A stretch of 61,042 bases of DNA from Candidatus Neomicrothrix sp. UBA2983. Its GTDB lineage: Bacteria; Actinomycetota; Acidimicrobiia; Acidimicrobiales; MedAcidi-G1. The position numbers were made by a program, and so were the translations under genes. This document shows positions 1 through 9,456 of the stretch, one piece after another. The stretch covers positions 1 through 61,042 of the forward strand of contig DEAL01000035.1 of assembly GCA_002346745.1 (NCBI GenBank), read 5' to 3'. The notes under the pieces are model-generated. The model did no database searches. It was not told the DNA's origin and worked only from the letters and a program-made list of their open reading frames with translations. Positions within the stretch are counted from its first letter, which is position 1. Every line of letters starts with the position of its first letter.

Positions 1-301
<301 letters not shown>

Positions 302-560
302 AATCTCGGTCCCGGGTGCCGAAGCGCCCAAGGACGTCGAAATCAGTGTTCCGGCATCACCCGAAGGCGGTGCCGGCACGAGTTTGAGGTCGGATCGGGA
401 CCGAGGTCCCATCCGGTTGGCATCAGGTCAGGGGTCGTCGATTCGTCAGGTGACGGCTCGACGCCCGTGTCCGTTTGCATATGAATTGTCAGGGTCTGGC
501 CAATGGCGACTCGTGATCGCCGGTGGCCAGCCCGCACTGGCATTCATCGTCCTCTATTCC

Positions 561-574
561 GTTTTCAAGGAGCA
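561..574 (-). promoter_or_regulatory. boxA-like rRNA antitermination element
   Basis: The minus strand reads TGCTCCTTGAAAAC followed by GGAATAGAGGACG. This matches the conserved actinobacterial rRNA leader motif of the TGTTCCTTGAGAACTCAACAG type, which loads Nus factors (NusB and S10 bind boxA) onto RNA polymerase to prevent premature termination. Its position, about 260 bases upstream of the 16S 5' end and downstream of the candidate promoters, fits. NusB itself is encoded at 45108-45545. Confidence 0.65.
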
Positions 575-690
575 CCTGGTGGCACCTGGGCCACCCGGCA
601 CACGTCTCCCCGGGGGGAGGCGTTGGTGCCCTCTGGTCCGGTCCGCCGCACGATGGGGCCCGTGTGGGCGTCGTCGAGAGGCGACTGGCA

Positions 691-719
691 GCGCTACGAC
701 GTGCTGACCGGGTGGTCAA
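691..719 (-). promoter_or_regulatory. candidate rRNA promoter P2
   Basis: On the minus strand TTGACC (714-719) is followed after exactly 17 bases by TAGCGC (691-696) and then TGCC. The -35 is near consensus and the -10 begins TA as actinobacterial rRNA promoters do. It shares its core (CCGGTCAGC, TAGCG, TGCC) with the upstream candidate at 739-767. No start site can be proved from sequence. Confidence 0.4.
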
Positions 720-738
720 GGCCGCAGCGCGAAGGGCA

Positions 739-767
739 ACGCTAGCGCTGACCGGTGGCCGCCCCAA
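739..767 (-). promoter_or_regulatory. candidate rRNA promoter P1
   Basis: On the minus strand TTGGGG (762-767), a 17-base spacer and TAGCGT (739-744) followed by TGCC form a second promoter-like element upstream of P2. The common words in both suggest tandem promoters, a usual arrangement for rRNA operons. Confidence 0.35.
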
Positions 768-829
768 CGCGCGCCCACCCGGATTTCACGGAAAAGCCGG
801 TGACCCGCGTCTCGGCACGGCGGCAGGCC

Positions 830-2125
830 TCAGCCCGGGTCGACCACGAGCAGGTGTCGGGAGCGCCGGCCCTTCTGCAGGAGGACGTAACGGCCACCCA
901 CGACGGCGTCTGCAGGCAGTTGCACGACCGCCTCGCCCTGGCGCACCCCGTTGACGGAGACCCCGCCGCCGCCGATAGTCCGGCGGGCATCACCCCGGGA
1001 GTCGCACAGGCCGCTGGCGACGAGCACGTCGACCAGGGACTCGTCTCCCTCGAGGTCGCCGGCGGCGACCCCGGTCTCGGGGACGATCCCCCGCAGTGCA
1101 TCGAGCACCTCGGGCGTCGGCGCTGCTGCGCCGAAGAGGCCCTCTGCCGCCAGGCGCGCCCTGGCGGTCTCGTCGGCACCGTGGACCAGGGTGCAGACCT
1201 CGTCGGCGAGGCGTTGCTGCGCCCGGCGCTCCTCGGGCGACGCCGCGTGCGCCGCCATCAACTCGGCGACCTCGTCCACCTCGATGAGGGTCAGGCGCAG
1301 GAGGTACTGCTCGACGTCCCGGTCGTCCACGTTCCGGAAGTACTGGTGGAACTCGTACGGAAGCGTCCGGGTCGGATCCAGCCAGACCGTGCCGTCGGCG
1401 GTCTTGCCGAACTTGGCCCCATCGGACCGCGTGAGGAGTGGCAGCGTCAGGCCATGGGCCGGCGCCCCCGAGCGGCGCCGGATGAGGTCGATGCCCGCCG
1501 TGATGTTCCCCCACTGGTCCGAACCACCGACCTGGAGCTCGCAGTCATGGCGTCGGTGGAGTTCGAAGAAGTCGTTGGCCTGAAGGAGCATGTAGCTGAA
1601 CTCGGTGAAGGAGATCCCCTGCTCGCTCTCGAGGCGGTTGCGCACCGACTCCTTGGCCAGCATCGTGCCCACCGTGACGTGCTTGCCGACGTCCCGGAGG
1701 AACTCGAGCACGCCCATGCCGGCGGTCCACTCCCGGTTGTCGACGAGGAGGGCCGGCGGGCCCACGAGGTCGGGATCGCCCTCGAAGCGCAGCAGCGATT
1801 GCAACTGCCCGGCAACCGCGGCCACGTTGGCGTCCAGCGTGTCCTGGTCGAGCAGGTTGCGCTCCTCCGAGCGGCCGCTCGGGTCACCGACCATCCCGGT
1901 GGCGCCACCCGCCAGGGCGATGGCCCGGTGTCCGGCGTCCTGAAAGCGGCGCAGCAGCAGCAACGGGGTGAGGTGGCCAACGTGGAGGCTGTCCGCCGTT
2001 GGATCGAAGCCGCAGTAGAGCGTGATCGGTCCCTCGTCCAGCCGTTGGCGGAGGGCCTCCCGGTCGGTCGTGTCCTGGAGGAGGCCGCGGGCAGCGAGGT
2101 CGACGAGCAGGGCGGCACCGTTCAC
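830..2125 (-). CDS. tyrS: tyrosyl-tRNA synthetase
   Basis: Class I aminoacyl-tRNA synthetase that charges tRNA-Tyr in the cytoplasm; 431 residues, the usual length for the bacterial TyrS short form. Visible motifs are YCGFDPT (37-43), the HIGH-type signature HVGH (48-51), GGSDQWGN (200-207), the KMSKS-type KFGKT (238-242), and a C-terminal S4-like RNA-binding domain with KGRRSRHLLVV near the end. The chosen start is GTG at 2125 because the conserved N-terminus begins just after it and a purine-rich stretch (AAGGTGAGGGG) precedes it. Longer in-frame extensions have no family support. It is divergent from the penicillin-binding protein gene and points toward the rRNA operon. The 97-base upstream gap is too short for a T-box leader. 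Confidence 0.95.
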   Translation of the reverse strand: MNGAALLVDLAARGLLQDTTDREALRQRLDEGPITLYCGFDPTADSLHVGHLTPLLLLRRFQDAGHRAIALAGGATGMVGDPSGRSEERNLLDQDTLDANVAAVAGQLQSLLRFEGDPDLVGPPALLVDNREWTAGMGVLEFLRDVGKHVTVGTMLAKESVRNRLESEQGISFTEFSYMLLQANDFFELHRRHDCELQVGGSDQWGNITAGIDLIRRRSGAPAHGLTLPLLTRSDGAKFGKTADGTVWLDPTRTLPYEFHQYFRNVDDRDVEQYLLRLTLIEVDEVAELMAAHAASPEERRAQQRLADEVCTLVHGADETARARLAAEGLFGAAAPTPEVLDALRGIVPETGVAAGDLEGDESLVDVLVASGLCDSRGDARRTIGGGGVSVNGVRQGEAVVQLPADAVVGGRYVLLQKGRRSRHLLVVDPG

Positions 2126-2222
2126 CCCCTCACCTTGGCCGCTGGGAGCGCCCGATACCAACCTTTTCGTCCGGCGAACCTGTCTCGGCTGACGCCCCTT
2201 CCCGACCGGCGGCGGCCAGACT

Positions 2223-4835
2223 GTGCGTGTGCCGACCGCCGAGTGCCGACCGACCCCCACGCCCCCACGGCGGCTCCTTCCCGACCGGCGGCTGACGGGC
2301 TCCCTCCCCGGGCGCAACCCGACCCGGCGGCTCATCGGCGCGCTGCTGGCCACGGCGGTGCTGACCACCAGCTGCTACTCCTACGAGACCCGCACGTTCG
2401 AGATCACGATTCCCGAGACCGCCGAGTCCTCGGTCGTCGTCGCCCGCAACGGCTCGCTCATCACCACCCTGGTCGCCCCGCAGAACCGCACCAGCGCCCG
2501 GACCCTCGACGAGATCCCCGAACTGGTCCGCAACGCCGTTATCGCCATCGAGGACGAGCGCTTCTACCAGCACGACGGCGTCGACCTGAAGGCCATCATC
2601 CGGGCCGCCCGCACCAACCTCGAGGCCGGCGGCATCAGCCAGGGCGGTTCCACGATCACCCAGCAGTACGTCAAGTTGGCGATCATCGAGAACACCGAGA
2701 AGACCGCCGCCCGGAAGCTCGAGGAACTCTGGTACGCCCTGCGCCTCGAGGACGAGTACACCAAGGACTTCATCCTCCTCCAGTACCTCAACACCGTGTA
2801 CTTCGGCCACGGCGCCTACGGCATCAAGGCCGCCGCCCAGACGTACTTCAACAAGGACGTCATGGACCTCGCCGTCAACGAGGCCGCCATGCTGGCGGGC
2901 CTCATCCAGGCCCCCAGCCGCTTCAACCCGCTCCGCAACTACGCCGACGGCCTGCGGCGCAGCCACCTGGTCCTCGACCGGATGCTGGCCAACGAGTTCA
3001 TCACCGAGGCCGAGTACGCCGACGCCAAGGCCACCCCACCCCAACTCGAGGAGTACTCCAACCGGCTCCACACCCGCTATCCCGCCGGCCACTTCGTCGA
3101 GGAGGTCCGCCGCTGGTTCCTCGACAACGAGGCGTTCGGGATCAGCCGGGCACAGCGCGAGCAGCTGCTCTTCGAGGGCGGCCTGCGGATCGAGACCACC
3201 ATCGACCTCGGGCTCCAGTTCGCCGCCGAGGCAGCCGTCGAGGCACACCTGCCGGACGGCCAGGGGCACCCTGACGCCTCCGTCGTCGTCATGGATCCCC
3301 AGAACGGCCACATCCTCGCCATGGTCGGCGGGCGCGACTTCTTCGGCGAGGACGAGGACGCCAAGGTCAACCTGGCCGTCGGCAACGGCCGCCAGGCCGG
3401 TTCCTCCATGAAACCCGTCGGACTGGCCGCCGCCATGGAGGCCGGCTGGCGGGTCACGGCCTCCTATGCGGCACCCAACGAGATCGAATTCGACATCCCC
3501 GGCGCCACCGAGGAGAACAGCGTCTGGCACGTGCGCGGCGGCGCCACCGGCTACGACCTGCCCGAGGTCCCCGAGGGCGAGGAGCCGCCCGAGCCCGAGT
3601 GGATGACGCTGGTCGAGGCCACCCGCCGCTCGATCAACACCGTCTACGCCCAACTCTCGATGACGATGGGCGCCGAACGGGTGGTCAACATGGGCCGGCG
3701 GCTCGGCATCGAGTCGCCCATCGAGGAGGTCAACTCCAACATCCTCGGGACGTCCGACTTGACGCTGCTCGACATGACGACCGCCTACGGCACGTTCGCC
3801 AACCGGGGCGTCCACAACCCGCCCTCCTACGTCACCCGGGTCGTCAACGCCGACGGCACGACGCTGTGGCGCTGGACCCGCGAACAGACGCCGGTGCTCC
3901 AACCCCGGCTCACCGACCAGTTGACCTGGGTACTCGAAGGGGTCATGACCGCCGGCACCGGGCACCGGGCCAAGCTGGACGACCGCACCTCGGCCGGCAA
4001 GACGGGAACCACGCAGAACTACGCCGACGCCATGTTCGTGGGCTACACGCCGCAGCGGGCGGCGGGCGTCTGGGTGGGATTCCCCGAGGGCCAGATCCCG
4101 ATGGTGCCGCCGACAACGGACCGCAAGGTCTTCGGCGGCACCTATCCGGCGATGATCTGGAAGGACGTCATGGAGGCCGCCCACCTGGGCCTCGAGCCCG
4201 AGGAGTTCCCCACTCCACCCCCGTCTTCGACCACGACCACGACCCAGCCGCCCCGGGAGGCCTTCGACACGCCCATCCTCGTCGGCCTGACGATGGACAA
4301 GGCCCAGGTGCTGCTCGAGGCCACCGGCAGCACGCCAGTGAAGCGCTCCGACGGAACCGAGGTTCCCGGCCTCCCACCGATCCGGATCGCCACGATCATC
4401 GAGATCGCCACCAACGACCACCCGCCGGGCACCATCATCAGCCAGTCGCCCGACGTGGGGACGACGATTCGGCCCTCGGCCTCCATGGTCGTCGAGGTCG
4501 CCGTCGAACCACCGCCGGTCCCGGTACCCGAGGTGCTGGGCCTGTCCCCCGACGATGCCGGCGCCCGCCTCGCCCAGTCGATCCTCGGCTGGGAGGTCAC
4601 CGAGGTCGCCAACCCCGACGATCCCGCGGCCCCGGCCGAGACCGTCTGGCACCAGGATCCGGCACCCGGCACGGAGGTCCCCGAGGGGACGGTCGTCCGA
4701 CTCCAGGTCACCCCGCCGGCGCCCGAACCCGAGCCGGCGCCCGAACCCGAGCCGGCGCCCGAACCCGGGGACGCCGGGGTGGACACGCCAGCCGATGACG
4801 CCGGTGATGCCGGTGACGCAGGTGAGGGCTCGTGA
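2223..4835 (+). CDS. ponA: class A penicillin-binding protein (transglycosylase/transpeptidase) with PASTA domains
   Basis: Bifunctional peptidoglycan synthase acting outside the membrane: it polymerises lipid II and cross-links the stem peptides. GT51 motifs are EDERFYQHDG (110-119), GGSTITQQ (141-148) and LLQYLNTVYFGHGAYG (about 185-200). The transpeptidase triad is SSMK (394-397), SIN (470-472) and KTG (593-595). Two PASTA repeats follow (about 685-830), then a PEPEPA-rich tail. The N-terminus is odd: the hydrophobic stretch is only about 11 residues (LIGALLATAVL) and ends in TTSC (48-51), resembling a lipobox rather than a full membrane anchor. GTG at 2223 is taken as start; GTG at 2229 is equally possible and neither has a clear ribosome-binding site. 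The next gene overlaps by 4 bases. Confidence 0.93.
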   Translation: MRVPTAECRPTPTPPRRLLPDRRLTGSLPGRNPTRRLIGALLATAVLTTSCYSYETRTFEITIPETAESSVVVARNGSLITTLVAPQNRTSARTLDEIPELVRNAVIAIEDERFYQHDGVDLKAIIRAARTNLEAGGISQGGSTITQQYVKLAIIENTEKTAARKLEELWYALRLEDEYTKDFILLQYLNTVYFGHGAYGIKAAAQTYFNKDVMDLAVNEAAMLAGLIQAPSRFNPLRNYADGLRRSHLVLDRMLANEFITEAEYADAKATPPQLEEYSNRLHTRYPAGHFVEEVRRWFLDNEAFGISRAQREQLLFEGGLRIETTIDLGLQFAAEAAVEAHLPDGQGHPDASVVVMDPQNGHILAMVGGRDFFGEDEDAKVNLAVGNGRQAGSSMKPVGLAAAMEAGWRVTASYAAPNEIEFDIPGATEENSVWHVRGGATGYDLPEVPEGEEPPEPEWMTLVEATRRSINTVYAQLSMTMGAERVVNMGRRLGIESPIEEVNSNILGTSDLTLLDMTTAYGTFANRGVHNPPSYVTRVVNADGTTLWRWTREQTPVLQPRLTDQLTWVLEGVMTAGTGHRAKLDDRTSAGKTGTTQNYADAMFVGYTPQRAAGVWVGFPEGQIPMVPPTTDRKVFGGTYPAMIWKDVMEAAHLGLEPEEFPTPPPSSTTTTTQPPREAFDTPILVGLTMDKAQVLLEATGSTPVKRSDGTEVPGLPPIRIATIIEIATNDHPPGTIISQSPDVGTTIRPSASMVVEVAVEPPPVPVPEVLGLSPDDAGARLAQSILGWEVTEVANPDDPAAPAETVWHQDPAPGTEVPEGTVVRLQVTPPAPEPEPAPEPEPAPEPGDAGVDTPADDAGDAGDAGEGS
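4715..4770 (+). repeat. 18-base in-frame tandem repeat coding the PEPEPA tail
   Basis: Three near-identical units of GCGCCCGAACCCGAGCCG code the repeated proline-glutamate-alanine tail of the penicillin-binding protein. The unit is a multiple of three, so copy number can change without frameshift. Confidence 0.8.
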
Positions 4836-5356
4836 ACCAGCCGGTGAACCGCACCCGCGACCGGGTCGCCCGGACGGCGATCCTCGTGCTCGTGCTGGCC
4901 CTGCTGGCCTTCTGGGCGTGGGCGTTCGTCATCTACGAGCCTCCCGGCAATCCCGACCGCCTTGAGGACCGGGCCTGGCCGGCGGCCGCCGAGCAGCGCT
5001 GCGCCCGGGCCGTCGCCGCCATCGGCGACCTGCCCGCAGCCTCGCAGTCGCCCTCCCCCGGACACCGGGCCGACGTGATCGACGAGGCGACCGGGATCCT
5101 CGACCAGTTGGCCGACGACCTGGGGCTGCTGCCGGGCGGGACCGACGACGACCGGGTCCTCGTCGTCAAGTGGCTGGACGACTGGGCCGTCTACCTCGGC
5201 GACCGGGCCACGCACGCCCAGCGGCTACGCACCGAAGGCGACGTCCGCCCCTACCTGACCGCGCTGCCCTCCGGGGCCGGCAGTCACGTCGAGCGCATGA
5301 ACGGCTTCGCCCGGGTCAACGACATGGAGAGCTGCCTCGACCCCGGCGACCTCTAG
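4832..5356 (+). CDS. small single-pass membrane protein of unknown function
   Basis: A 174-residue protein that I do not recognise. After a short basic N-terminus (NRTRDRVAR) there is one strongly hydrophobic segment at about residues 16-34 (ILVLVLALLAFWAWAFVIY), then a polar domain of about 140 residues with two cysteines (about 57 and 169) predicted to lie outside the cell by the positive-inside rule. The GTG start overlaps the stop of the penicillin-binding protein gene (GTGA), implying translational coupling and perhaps a cell-envelope role; that is inference. It ends in a CTAG shared with the stop codon of the convergent Nudix gene. Confidence 0.8.
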   Translation: MNQPVNRTRDRVARTAILVLVLALLAFWAWAFVIYEPPGNPDRLEDRAWPAAAEQRCARAVAAIGDLPAASQSPSPGHRADVIDEATGILDQLADDLGLLPGGTDDDRVLVVKWLDDWAVYLGDRATHAQRLRTEGDVRPYLTALPSGAGSHVERMNGFARVNDMESCLDPGDL

Positions 5357-5946
5357 GCCCCGCCGGCGGCCACCGAGTCCCCCAGGTCGTCGAGGCGACG
5401 CAGGGCCGCGTCGGCCAGGCGCAGGAGCCCCGGGTCGGCACCGAGTGCGCCCAGGTCACCGCTATCGACCCAGCGCAGCGCCTCGGACTCGTGGTTGCCC
5501 ACCGGCACGGCGCCTGACGGCGCCACCACGAGGTAGCGCACGTCGTGGTGCTCGTGGGCGTCCTCACCCGGTGGGTCGACCGGATGCACGTCGAGGTCGA
5601 CGGGCGGCTCACTGACCCGGAGGCCGTCGATGCCCGTCTCCTCGGTCGCCTCCCGCAGTGCCACCCGGGCCAGGTCGCCGTCGCCATCGGCGTGGCCACC
5701 GGGCTGGAGCCAGCGCTGCAGCTTGGCGTGGAACAGCAACAGGATCCGCCGGTCGTCGGGGTCGACGACCAGCGCCGACCCCGTCAGGTGGCCGGGCCGG
5801 CACGTCCGCAGCAGGGCGTCCTCGTGGCCCTCCAGCAGGGCCAGGATGCGGTCCTGCTCGGGCCCGGGCGGACCGGCTGCCACCTGGGCCCGCGGGTCGG
5901 TAGCGACCCGATCCGCCAGATCGCCGACGCCGAGCAGGCGGTTCAT
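5353..5946 (-). CDS. Nudix family hydrolase
   Basis: A 197-residue protein with a Nudix fold core: the box reads GGHADGD, then seven residues, then REATEETG. Nudix enzymes cleave nucleoside diphosphates linked to another moiety using metal held by the REXXEE glutamates. The first glutamate of the classical box (GX5E) is Gly here, while the essential REATEE part is intact, so activity is likely retained; the substrate is unknown. Its ATG overlaps the stop of the thioesterase gene upstream by 4 bases, so both probably ride on the end of the arginine operon transcript. Its stop overlaps the convergent membrane-protein gene. Confidence 0.85.
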   Translation of the reverse strand: MNRLLGVGDLADRVATDPRAQVAAGPPGPEQDRILALLEGHEDALLRTCRPGHLTGSALVVDPDDRRILLLFHAKLQRWLQPGGHADGDGDLARVALREATEETGIDGLRVSEPPVDLDVHPVDPPGEDAHEHHDVRYLVVAPSGAVPVGNHESEALRWVDSGDLGALGADPGLLRLADAALRRLDDLGDSVAAGGA

Positions 5947-6326
5947 GCGTCCAGGTGGGCGCGGACCTCGTCGGGCGGCGAGATCGGCCGGTGGTCCCCG
6001 ATGGTCACACCCACATAGGTCACCGTGGCGGTCACGACCTGCCGGTCACCGACCCGCAGGTCGAACTCGACGTCCAGCGAGGTGGTGCCCCAGCGGACGA
6101 CCTCGGCGGTGACGTCGAGCACGTCGCCGACGCCGGCGGGGCCGTGCCACTCGAGGCTGGCGGCCTTGAGCATGACCTCCCAACCCAGGTCCTCGAAGCG
6201 CGGGGTCAACTCGCGCAGCCAGGTGTCGAAGACATCGTCGATGTACGCCAGGTAGTGGGCGTTGAACACCACCCCCTGGGGGTCGACCTCGCCGTAGCGG
6301 ATGCGGATGCTGGCGTGGTGGGACAC
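5943..6326 (-). CDS. acyl-CoA thioesterase, 4HBT/YbgC-like hotdog fold
   Basis: The sequence RYGEVDPQGVVFNAHYLAY is the typical N-terminal hotdog signature of 4-hydroxybenzoyl-CoA thioesterase/YbgC proteins, with the catalytic aspartate in EVDPQG. The family hydrolyses acyl-CoA thioesters; the natural substrate cannot be read from sequence. The protein has about 127 residues from GTG at 6326. An upstream in-frame TTG at 6344 would give 133 residues and an 11-base overlap with argH; neither has a strong ribosome-binding site, and I prefer GTG because it leaves only a few residues before the conserved strand. Location after argH suggests read-through from the arginine operon. Confidence 0.82.
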   Translation of the reverse strand: MSHHASIRIRYGEVDPQGVVFNAHYLAYIDDVFDTWLRELTPRFEDLGWEVMLKAASLEWHGPAGVGDVLDVTAEVVRWGTTSLDVEFDLRVGDRQVVTATVTYVGVTIGDHRPISPPDEVRAHLDA

Positions 6327-6333
6327 GGGCCGT

Positions 6334-7716
6334 TCAGTCGCCAATCCGGGCCACCTGGGCGGCCAGTCGTTCGGCGAACCGGTGCCGCTGGACGGCCACG
6401 GGCTCCGGCCCGGCCCCGCCGGGGGTGGTCCGGCGCACGACCGTCGCTCCCGGAACGAGCAGCGCTGCCGCCTCGGACCCGAGCCGCTCGTCGGCGGCGA
6501 CGAGGTCGGCCAGGGTGCCCTCGCCGGCGAGCGCCGCCCGGACGTGGGTGCCGACCACGGCGTGGGCCTCCCGGAACGGCATGCCGGCGGCGACCAGGAA
6601 CTCGGCCAGGTCGGTGGCAGCGGCGTACGGGCTGTCGGCCGCCTCGGCCATCCGGTCCGTGTGGAACACGAGCGTCGCCACCATGCCGTCCAGGGCCAGG
6701 AGGGTCAGGCGCACGGTGTCGCAGGCGTCGAACAGGGGCTCCTTGTCCTCCTGGAGGTCCTTGTTGTAGGCCAGCGGCAGGCCCTTCAGGGACGCCAGCA
6801 GGCCGGTCAGGTCGCCGATCAGGCGGCCCGCCTTGCCCCGGGCCAGCTCGGCCACGTCGGGGTTCTTCTTCTGGGGCAGCATCGACGAGCCCGTGGAGAA
6901 GCCGTCGTCGAGGCCGACGAAGCCGAACTCGTCGGTGGACCAGAGCACCAGCTCCTCGCCCAGCCGCGAGAGGTGGATGCCGAGCATCGCGAGGGCGTAC
7001 AGGGCGTCGGCCACGAAGTCCCGGTCGGACACGGCATCGAGGGAGTTCTCGAACCGCGCGGCGAACCCGAGTTCGGCGGCCGTGCCGTCGGGGTCGAGCG
7101 GCAGCGAGGAGCCCGCCAGCGCACCGGCGCCAAGCGGCGACACGTCGGCCCGGTCCCGGGCGTCGAGCAGCCGGTCCACGTCCCGGGCCAGCGCCCAGCC
7201 ATGGGCCAGCAGGTGGTGGGCCAACAGCACCGGCTGGGCCTGCTGGAGGTGCGTGTAGCCCGGCAGGTACGCCCCACCGGCGTCGTCGGCCCGGGCAGCC
7301 AGGGTGGCCTGCAGGCCGCCCACGAGGGCCGCCAGCTCGGCCAGCTCCCGGCGGACCCACAGCCGCAGGTCGGTGGCGACCTGGTCGTTGCGGCTCCGGC
7401 CAGTGTGGAGCCTGGCGCCAGCGTCGCCGGCGATCTCGGTGACCCGCCGCTCGACGGCGGTGTGGACGTCCTCGTCCGAGGGGGCGAACTCGAAGGTCCC
7501 GCCGGCCATCTCGGCCTCGACGGCGTCGAGGGCGTCGAGCACCGCTGCGGCGTCGGCCTCGTCGAGCAGCCCGACCCGGGCCAGCATCCGGACGTGAGCC
7601 CGGGAGCCGGCGATGTCCTCCCGGAACAGCCGCTGGTCGAACGGCAGGCTGTCGTTGAGGGCCTGGAGGGTCTCTGCGGGCCCCTCGACGAACCGGCCGT
7701 GCCAGAGCGTGGCCAC
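6334..7716 (-). CDS. argH: argininosuccinate lyase
   Basis: Last step of arginine synthesis: splits argininosuccinate into arginine and fumarate. The 460-residue length is normal. The fumarase/lyase superfamily signature GSSMLPQKKNPD is present, as are HTGRSRNDQ (substrate binding) and GYTHLQQAQP (catalytic histidine region). Start is GTG at 7716, four bases after the argG stop, and the gene is last of the eight arginine genes. No missing catalytic residue was seen. Confidence 0.97.
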   Translation of the reverse strand: MATLWHGRFVEGPAETLQALNDSLPFDQRLFREDIAGSRAHVRMLARVGLLDEADAAAVLDALDAVEAEMAGGTFEFAPSDEDVHTAVERRVTEIAGDAGARLHTGRSRNDQVATDLRLWVRRELAELAALVGGLQATLAARADDAGGAYLPGYTHLQQAQPVLLAHHLLAHGWALARDVDRLLDARDRADVSPLGAGALAGSSLPLDPDGTAAELGFAARFENSLDAVSDRDFVADALYALAMLGIHLSRLGEELVLWSTDEFGFVGLDDGFSTGSSMLPQKKNPDVAELARGKAGRLIGDLTGLLASLKGLPLAYNKDLQEDKEPLFDACDTVRLTLLALDGMVATLVFHTDRMAEAADSPYAAATDLAEFLVAAGMPFREAHAVVGTHVRAALAGEGTLADLVAADERLGSEAAALLVPGATVVRRTTPGGAGPEPVAVQRHRFAERLAAQVARIGD

Positions 7717-7720
7717 GGCG

Positions 7721-8953
<1,233 letters not shown>

Positions 8954-8994
8954 GTCTTGTTTCCGTTTCTCGTTCGGGGGTCTCGTTCGTCGGG

Positions 8995-9456
8995 CTAGAG
9001 GCCCGCCAGGCTCCGGAGGGTGGCGGCCAGCCGCTTGCCGGTGGTCCCCTCGGCGGCCACGACGAGGAGCGTGTCGTCGCCGGCGACCGTGCCGAGGATC
9101 TCGTCGTGGCCCGACCGGTCGATCGCCGAGGCGACCACGTGGGCCGAGCCGGGCGGTGTGCGGAGCACCACGATGTTGCCGGAGTGCTCGACGTCGGCCA
9201 CCCACTCGCCCATCACCCGCCGCAGGTGGCTCTCCGGGGCGAGCTGGTCGGCGGGATGCTCGGGGATCGCGTAGACGCTCTCCCCGCCGGGCAATCGGAC
9301 CTTGACGGCACCGAGGTCGCCGAGGTCCCGGGACACGGTGGCCTGGGTGGCGGTGATGCCGGCCTCGGCCAGCAGCTCGACAAGATGGCCCTGGCTGGTG
9401 ACGGGCTGCCCGGCCAGGATCCGGGCCAGCCGGTGCTGCCGTTGTGCCTTGCTCAT
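8995..9456 (-). CDS. argR: arginine repressor
   Basis: Hexameric DNA-binding regulator that uses arginine as corepressor. The 153-residue protein has an N-terminal winged helix (about residues 5-70, including ITATQATVSRDL) and a C-terminal oligomerisation/arginine-binding domain (GTVAGDDTLLVVA). ATG at 9456 is preceded by GGAGGTG at good distance and overlaps the argF stop (ATGA). The gene sits inside the operon it should control; the ARG-box-like dyad at 14781-14806 upstream of argC is the likely operator, giving autoregulation. Confidence 0.95.
   Translation of the reverse strand: MSKAQRQHRLARILAGQPVTSQGHLVELLAEAGITATQATVSRDLGDLGAVKVRLPGGESVYAIPEHPADQLAPESHLRRVMGEWVADVEHSGNIVVLRTPPGSAHVVASAIDRSGHDEILGTVAGDDTLLVVAAEGTTGKRLAATLRSLAGL

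Larger units (their letters stand above)
302..829 (-). other. rRNA leader and promoter region, no coding gene
   Basis: This 528-base stretch between the tyrS stop and the 16S 5' end holds no credible protein gene; short reading frames here lack start signals and family resemblance. It contains two candidate promoters (691-719 and 739-767), a boxA-like element (561-574) and a short palindrome GGGACCGAGGTCCC at 397-410 that can form a small hairpin in the leader RNA, possibly part of pre-rRNA folding. The 3' half of any RNase III processing stem lies outside the window, so pairing cannot be tested here. Confidence 0.7.

Noticed and set aside
2126..2222. T-box or other riboswitch upstream of tyrS; also searched before pheS, alaS, aspS and hisS
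   Set aside because: The gaps are too short or lack the T-box sequence and specifier-stem layout.
755..3274. Very long open frame on the plus strand opposite tyrS (839 codons)
   Set aside because: It runs antisense to tyrS and into another frame of the penicillin-binding protein gene. Its sequence is low-complexity Arg/Pro/Gly-rich and lacks any family resemblance; it is an effect of high third-position GC.
2130..4652. 840-codon frame on the minus strand opposite the penicillin-binding protein gene
   Set aside because: Mirror of the real gene with Gly/Asp/Val/Leu-rich translation and no motifs; all catalytic motifs are on the plus strand.
6206..7360. 384-codon minus-strand frame overlapping argH in another frame
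   Set aside because: Arg/Gly/Pro-rich shadow of argH without a start signal or motif.
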